DNA of 64,000 bases. Source: Piscinibacter defluvii (GTDB lineage: Bacteria > Pseudomonadota > Gammaproteobacteria > Burkholderiales > Burkholderiaceae_C). The notes beneath the pieces were generated by a model. It worked only from the letters and a program-made list of their open reading frames with translations. It made no database searches and had not been told where the DNA came from. The stretch is from the NCBI RefSeq assembly GCF_004011805.1, contig NZ_RCHJ01000028.1, forward strand, positions 1-64,000, written 5' to 3'. Below are positions 18,329-27,725 of the stretch, piece by piece. Both the position numbers and the translations under genes were made by a program. How positions within the stretch are numbered: the first letter of the stretch is position 1; each line of letters starts with the position of its first letter.

Positions 18329-20875
18329 ATGCAGCCCTCTCCCCTGCCCACCCCGCCGTCGCGTCCGGCGCGCAGCTGGGTGCAGCGACTGTTCGGCCGC
18401 TGGTGGCGCCGACAGTCCCCGGCCCGGCAGGACCGCTTCGCGACGCTCGGCCCGCTGGTGTCGGTGCTGCTCTTTCTCGCGGCGATCATCTCGACGTTCT
18501 GGTATCTCCGCAACGAGGAAATCGAACGCGAGCAGGCCTCGGTGAAACGCGACGCCGAGGTGGCGCAGCAGCAGATCCGCCTGCGCCTGATCGAGAACCA
18601 GGAGCAGCTGGTGCGCATCGCGCGCGAGATCGTCACGCGCACCATCGACCAGGAGGACTTCCTCGAGCAGGCCTCCAGCTTCACGCGCGAGCGGCCCGAG
18701 GTGACCGGCATGGTCTGGGTCGACGCTCACCGCACGCGCCGGGCGAGCTACTCGGCCACCACCTTCCAGGCCGAGCTGGGGGCCGCACCGGACAACAGCG
18801 GCGCGCCGCGGCCCCCCGAGCCCGATGCCGCCTTCGACACCGCGCGCGAACTGCGCCAGCCGGTCTACTCGCGCCCCTTCAACGACCGCTTCGACAACGC
18901 GGTCTTTCAGGTCCACGTCCCGCTGCTGGACCGCAGCAACTTCGCCGGCGCGCTGGTGGCCGAGTACTCGGTCGAGGCCCTGGTGCGCTACTTCGTGCCG
19001 GCCGAAGTGTCGAACCGGCACGCCATCACGCTGCTGGACGCGAACGACCGCATCCTCGCCAGCACCGTCTCCAACCTGCCGGGCAACCCGTCGCGCAAGC
19101 CGCAGTTCGTGCATGAGGTGCCGGTGGCACCGGCCGGCAACGGCCTGGTGCTGCGCGGCCACGGCTACCGCACCTCGGTCGGCCTGATCGGCAACACCTT
19201 GTTCTGGATGGTCGTCGCCCTGTCGGTGCTGACGGTGTGGATGCTGCTGGGCACCTGGCGCCACATGCGCCGGCGCCTGCAGATGCAGAACGCGCTGATC
19301 CTCGAGACCAACTTCCGCCGGGCGATGGAGAACTCCATGCTCACCGGCATGCGTGCGATGGACCTGGAAGGCCGCATCACCTACGTGAACCCGGCCTTCT
19401 GCGCGATGACGGGCTTCCTCGAGGCCGAGCTGATCGGCCGCCGTCCGCCCTTCCCCTACTGGCCGCCGGACCGCTTCGAGGAGAACAACCGCCTGTTGCA
19501 GCAGGAGCTGCAGGGCCGCAGCCCGGCCGGCGGCATCGAGGTGCGCGTGATGCGCAAGGACGGCTCGGTGTTCGACTCGCGCATGTACGTCTCGCCGCTG
19601 ATCGACCCCAAGGGCCAGCAGACCGGCTGGATGACCTCGATGACCAACATCACCGAGGCCAAGCGCATCCGCGACCAGCTCAGCGCCTCACACGAGCGCT
19701 TCACGACCGTGCTCGAGGGGCTCGATGCCGCGGTGTCGGTGCTGTCGGTGCAGCAGGCCGAGCTGCTGTTCGCCAACCGCTCCTACCGGCTCTGGTTCGG
19801 CGCCGACGCACAGGGCCATGCGCTGCTGGCCGGCGGCGACCCGGGGCCGTTCCGCAACAGCGAGTTCGGCGACAGCATCGAGTCGCTCGGCGGACTGCCG
19901 ACCACCGAACTGACAGAAGCCGGCTCCGACTCGCGCGAGGTGTTCATCGAGCCGCTGCGCAAGTGGTTCGACGTGCGTACGCGCTACCTGCAGTGGACCG
20001 ACGGCCGCCTGGCGCAGATGCTGATCGCGACGGACATCACCGCGCGCCGCAACGCCGAGAGCCTGGCGGCCAATCAGGCCGAGAAGGCGCAGGTCACCAG
20101 CCGCCTGGTGACGATGGGCGAGATGGCCTCCTCGGTGGCGCACGAGCTGAACCAGCCGCTGACCGCGATCGCCAACTACTGCAACGGCATGGTGTCGCGC
20201 GTCAAGAACGACGCGATCGCCAAGGACGACCTGATCGCCGCGCTCGAGAAGACCTCGCGCCAGGCGCAGCGTGCCGGGCAGATCATCCACCGCATCCGCG
20301 CCTTCGTGAAGCGCAGCGAGCCGGTGCGCCAGCCGGCGCAGGCGCGCCAGATCGTCGAGGACGCGGTCGAGCTCGCCGGCATCGAGCTGCGCCGCCGCAA
20401 CGTGGCGATCCAGGTCTACGTCGCGCAGCGCCTGCCGGTGCTGATGGTCGACCCGATCCTGATCGAGCAGGTGGTGCTGAATCTCGTGAAGAACGCCGCC
20501 GAGGCGATCGACAACGCGCAGCTGCCGCCGGCGCGTCGCAACATCGAGCTGCGCGTGGTGCCGCGCCACACCCCCGAGGAAGGGGGCGTGATCGAGTTCA
20601 CGGTCACCGACATGGGCCCGGGCCTCAAGGAGGAGGTGCTGTCGCGCATGTACGAGGCATTCTTCTCGACCAAGACCGACGGGCTGGGCATCGGCCTGTC
20701 CCTGTGCCGCTCGATCATCGAGAGCCACCGGGGTCGGATCAAGGCGCAGAACCTCTACAATGGAAGCTCCGTGTCCGGCTGCCGTTTCTCCTTCACGTTG
20801 CCGGTCGACACCTCGCGCAGCGAGGCCGAGCATCCGACCAAGCCCGCGACCCCCCAATCCAGCATCGCCTCATGA
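18329..20875 (+). CDS. Membrane PAS-domain sensor histidine kinase
   Basis: Sensor kinase of 848 residues. A first membrane helix (about 42-62, VSVLLFLAAIISTFWYL) and a second (about 292-313, LFWMVVALSVLTVWMLLG) enclose a periplasmic sensor domain of about 230 residues. Two PAS domains follow (about 330-450, YVNPAFCAMTGF; and 455-570), then the phospho-accepting His605 in SSVAHELNQPLTAIANY and an ATPase domain with NLVKNAAEAI, DMGPGL and GLGIGLSL. The HELNQPLTAIANY box is typical of FixL/DctB-like kinases. The stop overlaps the next start by ATGA, so the downstream FixJ-type regulator is its partner. The signal is not evident. It is divergent from aceE, which makes control of central metabolism possible but unproven. 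Confidence 0.9.
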   Translation: MQPSPLPTPPSRPARSWVQRLFGRWWRRQSPARQDRFATLGPLVSVLLFLAAIISTFWYLRNEEIEREQASVKRDAEVAQQQIRLRLIENQEQLVRIAREIVTRTIDQEDFLEQASSFTRERPEVTGMVWVDAHRTRRASYSATTFQAELGAAPDNSGAPRPPEPDAAFDTARELRQPVYSRPFNDRFDNAVFQVHVPLLDRSNFAGALVAEYSVEALVRYFVPAEVSNRHAITLLDANDRILASTVSNLPGNPSRKPQFVHEVPVAPAGNGLVLRGHGYRTSVGLIGNTLFWMVVALSVLTVWMLLGTWRHMRRRLQMQNALILETNFRRAMENSMLTGMRAMDLEGRITYVNPAFCAMTGFLEAELIGRRPPFPYWPPDRFEENNRLLQQELQGRSPAGGIEVRVMRKDGSVFDSRMYVSPLIDPKGQQTGWMTSMTNITEAKRIRDQLSASHERFTTVLEGLDAAVSVLSVQQAELLFANRSYRLWFGADAQGHALLAGGDPGPFRNSEFGDSIESLGGLPTTELTEAGSDSREVFIEPLRKWFDVRTRYLQWTDGRLAQMLIATDITARRNAESLAANQAEKAQVTSRLVTMGEMASSVAHELNQPLTAIANYCNGMVSRVKNDAIAKDDLIAALEKTSRQAQRAGQIIHRIRAFVKRSEPVRQPAQARQIVEDAVELAGIELRRRNVAIQVYVAQRLPVLMVDPILIEQVVLNLVKNAAEAIDNAQLPPARRNIELRVVPRHTPEEGGVIEFTVTDMGPGLKEEVLSRMYEAFFSTKTDGLGIGLSLCRSIIESHRGRIKAQNLYNGSSVSGCRFSFTLPVDTSRSEAEHPTKPATPQSSIAS

Positions 20876-21495
20876 GCCTGATCCCGAAAAAAGGCACCGT
20901 CTACGTCGTCGACGACGACGAGGCCGTGCGTGATTCGCTGCAGTGGCTGCTCGAGGGCAAGGACTACCGCGTCAAGTGCTTCGACTCGGCCGAGTCCTTC
21001 CTGTCCCGCTTCGACCCGCGCGAGGTGGCCTGCCTGATCGCCGACATCCGCATGGACGGCATGAGCGGGCTCGAGCTGCAGGACCGGCTGGTCGAGCGCC
21101 GCTCGCCTCTGCCGGTGGTCTTCATCACCGGTCACGGCGACGTGCCGATGGCCGTCTCGACGATGAAGAAGGGTGCGATGGACTTCATCGAGAAGCCCTT
21201 CAAGGAGGAAGAGCTGCTCGGCCTCGTCGAGCGCATGCTCGACCAGGCGCGCGCCGCCTTCAGCCAGCACCAGGAGGCGGCCAGCCGCGACGCGCTGCTG
21301 TCGCGCCTGACCACCCGCGAGGCCCAGGTGCTCGAGCGCATCGTCGCCGGCCGGCTGAACAAGCAGATCGCCGACGACCTCGGCATCAGCATCAAGACGG
21401 TGGAGGCGCACCGCGCCAACATCATGGAGAAGCTCAACGCCAACACCGTGGCCGATCTGCTGAAGATCGCGCTCGGCGCCCAGGCGAAGGCCTGA
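20872..21495 (+). CDS. FixJ/NarL-type response regulator
   Basis: Response regulator of 207 residues. The receiver domain shows acidic residues at 14-16 (VVDDDEAV), the phospho-acceptor Asp58 in [21 protein letters not shown] and the lysine in EKPFKEEE. The C-terminal LuxR-type helix-turn-helix is [15 protein letters not shown] and [16 protein letters not shown]. It overlaps the kinase gene by four bases and ends 20 bases before a hairpin terminator. Expected to be a DNA-binding activator phosphorylated by the upstream kinase; targets unknown. Confidence 0.93.
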   Translation: MSLIPKKGTVYVVDDDEAVRDSLQWLLEGKDYRVKCFDSAESFLSRFDPREVACLIADIRMDGMSGLELQDRLVERRSPLPVVFITGHGDVPMAVSTMKKGAMDFIEKPFKEEELLGLVERMLDQARAAFSQHQEAASRDALLSRLTTREAQVLERIVAGRLNKQIADDLGISIKTVEAHRANIMEKLNANTVADLLKIALGAQAKA

Positions 21496-21514
21496 TCCGC
21501 CACCCCCACCACGA

Positions 21515-21543
21515 GGCCGCTGCGAAGCGGCCTTCGTCGTTTT
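21515..21543 (+). terminator. Rho-independent terminator after the two-component pair
   Basis: Perfect 7-bp stem GGCCGCT (21515-21521) and AGCGGCC (21526-21532) with a GCGA loop, followed by TTCGTCGTTTT. It lies between the regulator stop and folD. Confidence 0.8.
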
Positions 21544-21554
21544 CGAGGACATCC

Positions 21555-22409
21555 ATGACGGCCCGGTTGATCGACGGCAATGCACTGGCGAAGAAGGTCC
21601 GCGGCGAGGTCGCGCAGCAGGTGGCGGCGCTCGCCGCGCAGGGGCGCCAGCCCGGGCTGGCGGTGATCCTGGTCGGCGAGGACCCGGCCTCGCAGGTGTA
21701 CGTGAAGCACAAGGTGGCCGATTGCGAGAGCGTGGGCATGCGCTCGGTGCTCGACCGCCACCCGGCCAGCCTGAGCGAGGCCACGCTGCTGCAGCGCATC
21801 CGCGAGCTCAATGCCGATGCGAGCATCCACGGCATCCTGGTGCAGCTGCCGCTGCCGAAGCACATCGACGCCAACAAGGTGATCGAGACCATCTCGCCGG
21901 CCAAGGACGTGGACGGCTTCCACGTCGCCAGCGCCGGCGCGCTGATGATCGGCCGGCCCGGCTTCAAGGCCTGCACGCCCTACGGCTGCATGAAGATGCT
22001 CGAGGCGATCGGCTGCGATCCGCGCGGCAAACATGCCGTGGTGATCGGCCGCAGCAACATCGTCGGCAAGCCGATGGCCCTGCTGCTGCTGCAGGCCAAC
22101 GCCACCGTCACGATCTGCCACAGCGCCACGCCGGACCTGGCCGCGCACACGCGGCAGGCGGACATCGTCGTTGCCGCGGTGGGCAAGCGCAACGTGCTCA
22201 CCGCCGACATGGTCAAGCCGGGTGCCGTCATCATCGACGTCGGCATGAACCGCAACGACGAAGGCAAGCTGTGCGGCGACGTCGATTTCGCCGGCGTGTC
22301 GCAGGTGGCCGGGTGGATCACCCCGGTGCCCGGCGGCGTCGGCCCGATGACCCGCGCGATGCTGCTCGTCAACACGCTCGAGGCCGCGCAGGCGGCCGCG
22401 CGCGCCTGA
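21555..22409 (+). CDS. folD: Bifunctional methylene-THF dehydrogenase/methenyl-THF cyclohydrolase
   Basis: FolD of 284 residues, a cytoplasmic one-carbon enzyme interconverting 5,10-methylene- and 10-formyl-tetrahydrofolate with NADP. Visible blocks: [14 protein letters not shown] with the catalytic lysine, [23 protein letters not shown], the nucleotide-binding [14 protein letters not shown] and C-terminal [15 protein letters not shown]. Start ATG 21555 follows GAGGAC. Length is typical. The gene stands between the upstream terminator and an oligopeptidase gene 17 bases downstream. Confidence 0.97.
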   Translation: MTARLIDGNALAKKVRGEVAQQVAALAAQGRQPGLAVILVGEDPASQVYVKHKVADCESVGMRSVLDRHPASLSEATLLQRIRELNADASIHGILVQLPLPKHIDANKVIETISPAKDVDGFHVASAGALMIGRPGFKACTPYGCMKMLEAIGCDPRGKHAVVIGRSNIVGKPMALLLLQANATVTICHSATPDLAAHTRQADIVVAAVGKRNVLTADMVKPGAVIIDVGMNRNDEGKLCGDVDFAGVSQVAGWITPVPGGVGPMTRAMLLVNTLEAAQAAARA

Positions 22410-22426
22410 GGAAAGGCTGCTTGTCG

Positions 22427-24490
22427 ATGGACCCCAATCCGCTGCTCGAGACCACCGGCCTGACGGCCTACGACCGCATCCGGCCCGACCATGTCGCGCA
22501 GGCGATCGAGGCGCTGCTGCGCGAGGCCGACGCCGCGCTGGCCCAGGCCACCAGCGAGGCGACACCGGCCGACTACGACGCGCTGGCGCGGGTGCTCGAC
22601 GTGGCCACCGAGCGGCTGGACCGCGCCTGGGGCGCGGTGCGCCACCTCAACGCCGTGGCCAACACGCCCGAGCTGCGCGCCGCCTACACGGAGGCGCTGC
22701 CCAAGGTCACCGAGTTCCACACCCGGCTCGGCGCCGACGAGAAGCTCTACGCCAAGTACAAGGCGGTGATGGGCTCGCCCGCGGCGGTGCAGCTGAACGC
22801 GGCGCGGCGCAAGGCGCTGGCCAACGCGCTGCGCGACTTCGTGCTCTCCGGCGCCGAGCTCGAGGGCGCGGCCAAGGTGCGCTTCGCGCAGCTGCAGGAG
22901 CTGCAGGCCGAGCTGGGCCGCAGCTTCTCGGAGCATGTGCTGGACGCCACCGACGGCTTCGCGCTCTACGTCGACGCCGCCGAACTGGCCGGCGTGCCGG
23001 AAGACGCTGTCGCGGCCGCGCGCGCCGCAGCGCACGCCGAGGGACGCGAGGGCTGCAAGCTGACGCTCCACCTGCCCAGCTACCTGCCGGTGATGCAGTA
23101 CGGCACGAACCGTGCGCTGCGCGAGAAGCTCTACACCGCCTACGTCACCCGCGCCAGCGAGCTCGGCCCGGGCACGCTGGACAACGGCCCGGTGATGCAG
23201 CGCCTGCTCGCGCTGCGCCAGGAGGAGGCGCAGCTGCTGGGCAAGGCCAGCTTCGCCGAGGTGTCGCTGGTGCCGAAGATGGCCGAGTCGCCGCAGCAGG
23301 TGGCCGAGTTCCTGCGCGACCTGGCGCGCCGCGCCCGCCCCGGCGCCGAACGCGACCTGGCCGAGCTGCGCGCCTTCGCGCGCGACGAACTCGGCCTGCC
23401 CGACCTGCAGGCCTGGGACATGATGTTCGCCAGCGAGCGCCTGAAGGAGCAGCGCTACGCCTTCAGCGACCAGGAGGTGAAGCAGTACTTCACCGAGCCG
23501 CGGGTGCTCGAGGGCCTGTTCCACATCATCGAGACGCTGTTCGGCGTCACGATCCGGCCCGACAGCGCGCCGGTCTGGCACCCCGACGTGCGTTTCTTCC
23601 GCATCGAGCGCCGCGGCACCGGGGATGCGGCCGCCGAGCTGGTCGGCCAGTTCTACCTCGACCCCTATGCCCGCCCCGGCAAGCGCCCGGGCGCCTGGAT
23701 GGACGGCCTGCGCCCGCGTTGGCGCCGCCCCGACGGCACGCTGCAGACGCCGGTGGCCACGCTGGTGTGCAACTTCGCCGCGCCGGTGGCGGTGGACGGC
23801 CAGCTGCGCCCGGCGCTGCTGACGCATGACGACGTGACCACGCTGTTCCACGAGTTCGGCCACGGCCTGCACCACCTGCTGACGCGCGTCGACGAGCTGG
23901 GCGTCTCCGGCATCGCCGGCGTCGAGTGGGACGCGGTCGAGCTGCCCAGCCAGTTCATGGAGAACTTCTGCTGGGAGTGGAGCGTGCTGCAGCGCCTGAC
24001 GGCGCACGTGGACAGCGGCACGCCGCTGCCGCGCACGCTTTTCGAGCGCATGCTGGCGGCGAAGAACTTCCACAGCGGGCTGCAGACGCTGCGCCAGGTG
24101 GAGTTCGCGCTGATCGACATGCGGCTGCACGCCGAACCGGGCAGCGAGGCGCAGGTCGACGCGGTGCTGGCCGAGGTGCGGCGCGAGGTCGCGGTGCTGC
24201 AGCCGCCGCCCTTCAACCGCTTCCTGCACAGCTTCTCGCACATCTTCGCCGGCGGCTACGCGGCCGGCTACTACAGCTACAAGTGGGCCGAAGTACTGTC
24301 GGCCGACGCCTGGAGCGCCTTCGAGGAGGCGGCCGGCGACGGCGACCCGCTCGACCCGGCCACCGGCGCACGCTACCGCGAGTGCGTGCTCGAGGCCGGC
24401 GGCTCGCGCCCGGCGCTGGAGAGCTTCAAGGCCTTCCGCGGCCGCGAGCCGCGCATCGACGCCTTGTTGCGCCACCAGGGCCTGGCCTGA
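22427..24490 (+). CDS. prlC: M3-family oligopeptidase A (thimet-oligopeptidase type)
   Basis: Cytoplasmic zinc metallopeptidase of 687 residues, close to E. coli PrlC/OpdA in length. The active-site motif HEFGH is at residues 475-479 (TTLFHEFGHGLHHLL), and the third zinc ligand region is likely GVEWDAVELPSQFMENF. The C terminus has the family block HIFAGGYAAGYYSYKWAEV. The role is degrading short peptides, including cleaved signal peptides. Start ATG 22427, 17 bases after the folD stop with GAGGAAAGG upstream, so probably co-transcribed. Confidence 0.94.
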   Translation: MDPNPLLETTGLTAYDRIRPDHVAQAIEALLREADAALAQATSEATPADYDALARVLDVATERLDRAWGAVRHLNAVANTPELRAAYTEALPKVTEFHTRLGADEKLYAKYKAVMGSPAAVQLNAARRKALANALRDFVLSGAELEGAAKVRFAQLQELQAELGRSFSEHVLDATDGFALYVDAAELAGVPEDAVAAARAAAHAEGREGCKLTLHLPSYLPVMQYGTNRALREKLYTAYVTRASELGPGTLDNGPVMQRLLALRQEEAQLLGKASFAEVSLVPKMAESPQQVAEFLRDLARRARPGAERDLAELRAFARDELGLPDLQAWDMMFASERLKEQRYAFSDQEVKQYFTEPRVLEGLFHIIETLFGVTIRPDSAPVWHPDVRFFRIERRGTGDAAAELVGQFYLDPYARPGKRPGAWMDGLRPRWRRPDGTLQTPVATLVCNFAAPVAVDGQLRPALLTHDDVTTLFHEFGHGLHHLLTRVDELGVSGIAGVEWDAVELPSQFMENFCWEWSVLQRLTAHVDSGTPLPRTLFERMLAAKNFHSGLQTLRQVEFALIDMRLHAEPGSEAQVDAVLAEVRREVAVLQPPPFNRFLHSFSHIFAGGYAAGYYSYKWAEVLSADAWSAFEEAAGDGDPLDPATGARYRECVLEAGGSRPALESFKAFRGREPRIDALLRHQGLA

Positions 24491-24522
24491 TTTAGCATCG
24501 CGCGGCAACCAGGAGCGCCGAG

Positions 24523-25125
24523 ATGACCGCACCTTTCCCGCGCCGGAGCCCCGCGCTGCTCGTGTTCACGCTCGCCGCGCTGGCGGCCGTGCCGGCGCTG
24601 TCGCAATACAAGGTGGTCGGCCCCGACGGCAAGGTCACCTACACCGACCGGGCGCCCTCGCCGCGCGAGGGCAAGGTCAGCACGCTCGGTGCGGGCGGCG
24701 CCGCGGCGGCCGCCGACACCCAGCTTCCGCTGGAGCTGCGCCAGGCCGCCGGCCGTTACCCGGTGACGCTCTACACCACCAGCGGCGCCTGCGAACCCTG
24801 CGACGCCGCCCGGGCGCTGCTGCGCCAGCGCGGCGTGCCGTTCAACGAGAAGCTGGTCGCGAGCGGCGAGGACACCGAGGCGCTGCAGCGCCTGACCGGC
24901 GGGCGCGAGGCGCCCACGCTGATGGTCGGCGCGCAGGTGCTGCGCGGCCTGGCCGCGGAGGTCTGGAACGGCTACCTCGACTCGGCCGGCTATCCGCGCG
25001 AATCGCGCCTGCCGCAGGGCTACCAGTACCCGGCACCGACGCCGCTGACCGAACGCAAGCCGGTCGCGCCGCCGCCCCCGCCGCCCGCGCCGCCGCCGGC
25101 GCCGGAATCGCCGATCAGGTTCTGA
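24523..25125 (+). CDS. Exported DUF4124/glutaredoxin-like protein
   Basis: A 200-residue protein with a signal peptide (about 1-27, LLVFTLAALAAVPALSQ), a DUF4124-like start (YKVVGPDGKVTYTDRAPS) and a glutaredoxin-fold domain (about 80-155) with CEPC in TTSGACEPCDAARALLRQRG and the cis-proline in EAPTLMVG. The tail is rich in Pro/Ala. A thiol-disulfide role in the periplasm is inferred from the CxxC and the signal peptide; the substrate is unknown. The stop overlaps the end of the convergent MFS gene by 11 bases. Confidence 0.82.
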   Translation: MTAPFPRRSPALLVFTLAALAAVPALSQYKVVGPDGKVTYTDRAPSPREGKVSTLGAGGAAAAADTQLPLELRQAAGRYPVTLYTTSGACEPCDAARALLRQRGVPFNEKLVASGEDTEALQRLTGGREAPTLMVGAQVLRGLAAEVWNGYLDSAGYPRESRLPQGYQYPAPTPLTERKPVAPPPPPPAPPPAPESPIRF

Positions 25126-26326
25126 CGCCCACGCGGCGCGCCGGCAGGCTGCCGGCACCGACCGCCGCGCCCATCAGCCAGAACAGCGTCGACGCGCCCA
25201 GCGTCGCCCCCAGTGCGCCGAACAGCAGCGGCATCAGCGCGCTGGCGAAGTTGATCGTCATCGAGCGCAGTGCGATCGCCTCGCCATGGCGCTCGTGCGG
25301 CGTGATCTGGTGCAGCGTCGTCATGATCATCGGCTGCACCGAGCCCAGCGCGAAGCCCAGCAGCGTGGCGAACAGCGCCATCAGCCAGGCCGCGTGCACC
25401 AACGGGTAGAACGCGAAGATCGCCGCGGTGGCGAGCATCGCGCCCGCCAGCATCGGGCCCTCGCGCAGGTGGTGCGCCACCAGCGGGATCACCAGGCGCA
25501 CCGCGGCGACCGCGGCCGCGAACAACCCGAGCACCAGCCCGATCGCCGAGGCGCTGAAGCCGCGCTCGTGGCCCAGCACCGGCACCAGGAAGGCATGCAC
25601 GTCCCAGCTCGAGGAGAGCAGCCAGTTCACCAGCAGCAGCCGGCGCAGGCCGGGCGTGCGCAGCAGGCCCCATGCGCTCGGGCGCGGCCCGGGCGGGCGC
25701 GGCGGCGGCAGCTCGTGCGGCACGTGCCGCGTGCAGGCCCAGGCGGCCAGCGGCAGCAGGCACATCGCCGCATAGGCGAGGCGGAAGCCGCCCAGGTCGA
25801 TGAGCGTGCCGGCCAGCACCGGCCCGACCACGTTGGCCAGCGCCGGCGCCAGGCCGAGCCAGCTGAACACGCGCCGCATCGCGGCCGGGTCGCGGGCGTG
25901 GCGGCCGGCGGTGCGCTGCGTCGCGATCAGGCCGATGTTCGCGCCGGCACCGACCAGGACCGCGGCCAGCGCCATGGCCAGCAGCGCGAGACCGCTGCCC
26001 TCGGCCGGCAGCGCCGTGGCCAGCGCCGCGCACAGCGCGCCCAGCCAGGCCAGCACGATGGCCGCGTGCATCGGCCGGTGGTAGCCGCGCCGGTCCACCA
26101 GGCGCCCGGCCTGCAGCGCGAGCACGATGGGCGCCAGCGCGAACAGCCCCATCAGCAGGCCCACCGCCCAGGCCGGCAGGCCCTGGCGCAGCGCCTGCAG
26201 CGGCGCGGCCATGCGCACCCCGGTCATGCAGGCGTGCAGGCCGATCTGCCCGGCGATCAGCGCGACCAGCAGCGGCGCCGGGCCGACCGGCGCCGGCGTG
26301 CCCGGCCGAAGATCCGGCTCAGGCAT
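25115..26326 (-). CDS. MFS transporter
   Basis: A 403-residue major facilitator protein with about 12 hydrophobic segments. The loop between helices 2 and 3 reads GRLVDRRGYHRPMHA, close to the MFS signature. The substrate cannot be read from the sequence. The start overlaps the rmuC stop by eight bases, so it is translated from the same message as rmuC and possibly the cyanophycin synthetases. It could be a drug or metabolite exporter; a link to amino-acid transport is only a guess from context. Confidence 0.85.
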   Translation of the reverse strand: MPEPDLRPGTPAPVGPAPLLVALIAGQIGLHACMTGVRMAAPLQALRQGLPAWAVGLLMGLFALAPIVLALQAGRLVDRRGYHRPMHAAIVLAWLGALCAALATALPAEGSGLALLAMALAAVLVGAGANIGLIATQRTAGRHARDPAAMRRVFSWLGLAPALANVVGPVLAGTLIDLGGFRLAYAAMCLLPLAAWACTRHVPHELPPPRPPGPRPSAWGLLRTPGLRRLLLVNWLLSSSWDVHAFLVPVLGHERGFSASAIGLVLGLFAAAVAAVRLVIPLVAHHLREGPMLAGAMLATAAIFAFYPLVHAAWLMALFATLLGFALGSVQPMIMTTLHQITPHERHGEAIALRSMTINFASALMPLLFGALGATLGASTLFWLMGAAVGAGSLPARRVGVRT

Positions 26327-27686
26327 CGAGCGGGCGCTCGTCGTCCTCGGTGCCGGGCAGCAGCGCGCGGGCGCGATCGTCCGACAGCGACTCCACGCCC
26401 TTGAGCGCGCGGGTCATCTGGCGCGTGCGCACGTCGGCCTGGTCGAGCGTCTTGATGACCGACTGGGTCTGGTCGCGCACCTTCGCGAGCACCGTGCCGA
26501 ACTTGGCGAACTCGGTCTTCACCGCGCCCAGCACCTCCCACACCTCGGCGCTGCGCTTCTCCAGTGCCAGCGTGCGGAAGCCCATCTGCAGGCTGTTCAG
26601 CGTGGCCAGCAGCGTGGTCGGGCCGGCCAGCATGATCTTGTGCTCGCGCTGCAGCGCCTCGGCCAGCCCGGGCCGGCGCAGCGCCTCGGCGTACAGGCCC
26701 TCGGTGGGCACGAACAGGATGCCGAAGTCGGCGGTGTGCGGCGGCGCCACGTACTTGTCGCGGATCTTCTTCGCCTCCAGGCGCAGCTGCGTCTCGATGC
26801 CCTTGGCCGCCGCCTCGACGGCCACCGGGTCGGCGCGCTCCTGCGCCTCGAGCAGGCGCTCGTAGTCCTCGCGCGGGAACTTGGCGTCGATCGGCAGCCA
26901 CAGCGGTGCACCGTCGTCGCGCCGGCCCGGCAGGCGGATCGCGAAGTCGACCCGCGCGTTGCTGCCCGGCACGGTCTCGACGTTGCGGCCCACCTGCTCG
27001 GGCGTGAAGACCTCATCGAGCAGCGCGGCGAGCTGGATCTCGCCGAAGGTGCCGCGTGTCTTCACGTTGGTCAGCGTGCGCGACAGCGAGCCGACATCGC
27101 GCGCCAGGCCCTGCATCTCGCCCAGGCCCTTGTGCACCTGGTCGAGCCGGTCGGCCACCTGCTTGAAGCTCTCGCCCAGGCGCTGCTCGAGCGTGGCGTG
27201 CAGCTTCTCGTCGACCGTGGCGCGCATCTGCTCGAGCTTCTTCTCGTTGTCGGCCTGGATCGCCGCGAGGCGCTGCTCGACCGTGCCGCGCATGGCCTGG
27301 ATCTGCTCGCCGAAGGCATCGGCAAAGCGCTTCAGCGCCGCGTCCTGCGCGTCGCGCGAGGACTGGGACTGCTGCGCCAGCGACTGCGTCGCGCCGTGCA
27401 GCGACTGCGCCACCAGCTGCTGCATCGCCGCCAGCTGGGTGCGGAAGGAGTCGATCTGCTCGTTCTGCGTGCGCGCCACGTCGCCCTGCTGCGTCAGCAG
27501 GGTCTGCTGGAACAGCGAGAGCGACTGCGCCAGCTCCTGGCGCGTGCCGCGCGCGCTGTCCTGCACCTCCTGGCGCAGTTCGCCGAAGGGCCGCTGCGCG
27601 TCGCCGCTCTTCAGCGCAAGCCAGACCAGCAGCAGCAGGTTCAGCGCCGCCAGCACGGCGAGCAGCGCGGGCATCCATTCGCTCAT
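26319..27686 (-). CDS. rmuC: RmuC-family DNA recombination protein
   Basis: A 455-residue protein: N-terminal membrane helix (about 5-25, ALLAVLAALNLLLLVWLAL), a long Gln/Glu-rich coiled coil (about 35-190) and the RmuC domain (about 200-430), with blocks GTFGEIQLAALLDEVF, LPIDAKFPREDYERLL, FVPTEGLYAEAL and LAGPTTLLATLNSLQMGFR. RmuC is linked to limiting inversions and recombination at inverted repeats, and its core resembles a PD-(D/E)xK nuclease. It is 39 bases downstream of cphA on the same strand. Confidence 0.94.
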   Translation of the reverse strand: MSEWMPALLAVLAALNLLLLVWLALKSGDAQRPFGELRQEVQDSARGTRQELAQSLSLFQQTLLTQQGDVARTQNEQIDSFRTQLAAMQQLVAQSLHGATQSLAQQSQSSRDAQDAALKRFADAFGEQIQAMRGTVEQRLAAIQADNEKKLEQMRATVDEKLHATLEQRLGESFKQVADRLDQVHKGLGEMQGLARDVGSLSRTLTNVKTRGTFGEIQLAALLDEVFTPEQVGRNVETVPGSNARVDFAIRLPGRRDDGAPLWLPIDAKFPREDYERLLEAQERADPVAVEAAAKGIETQLRLEAKKIRDKYVAPPHTADFGILFVPTEGLYAEALRRPGLAEALQREHKIMLAGPTTLLATLNSLQMGFRTLALEKRSAEVWEVLGAVKTEFAKFGTVLAKVRDQTQSVIKTLDQADVRTRQMTRALKGVESLSDDRARALLPGTEDDERPLDA

Positions 27687-27725
27687 GCCGCGATTGTCGC
27701 AGCGCCGGCACGAGCGACGGCCGGA

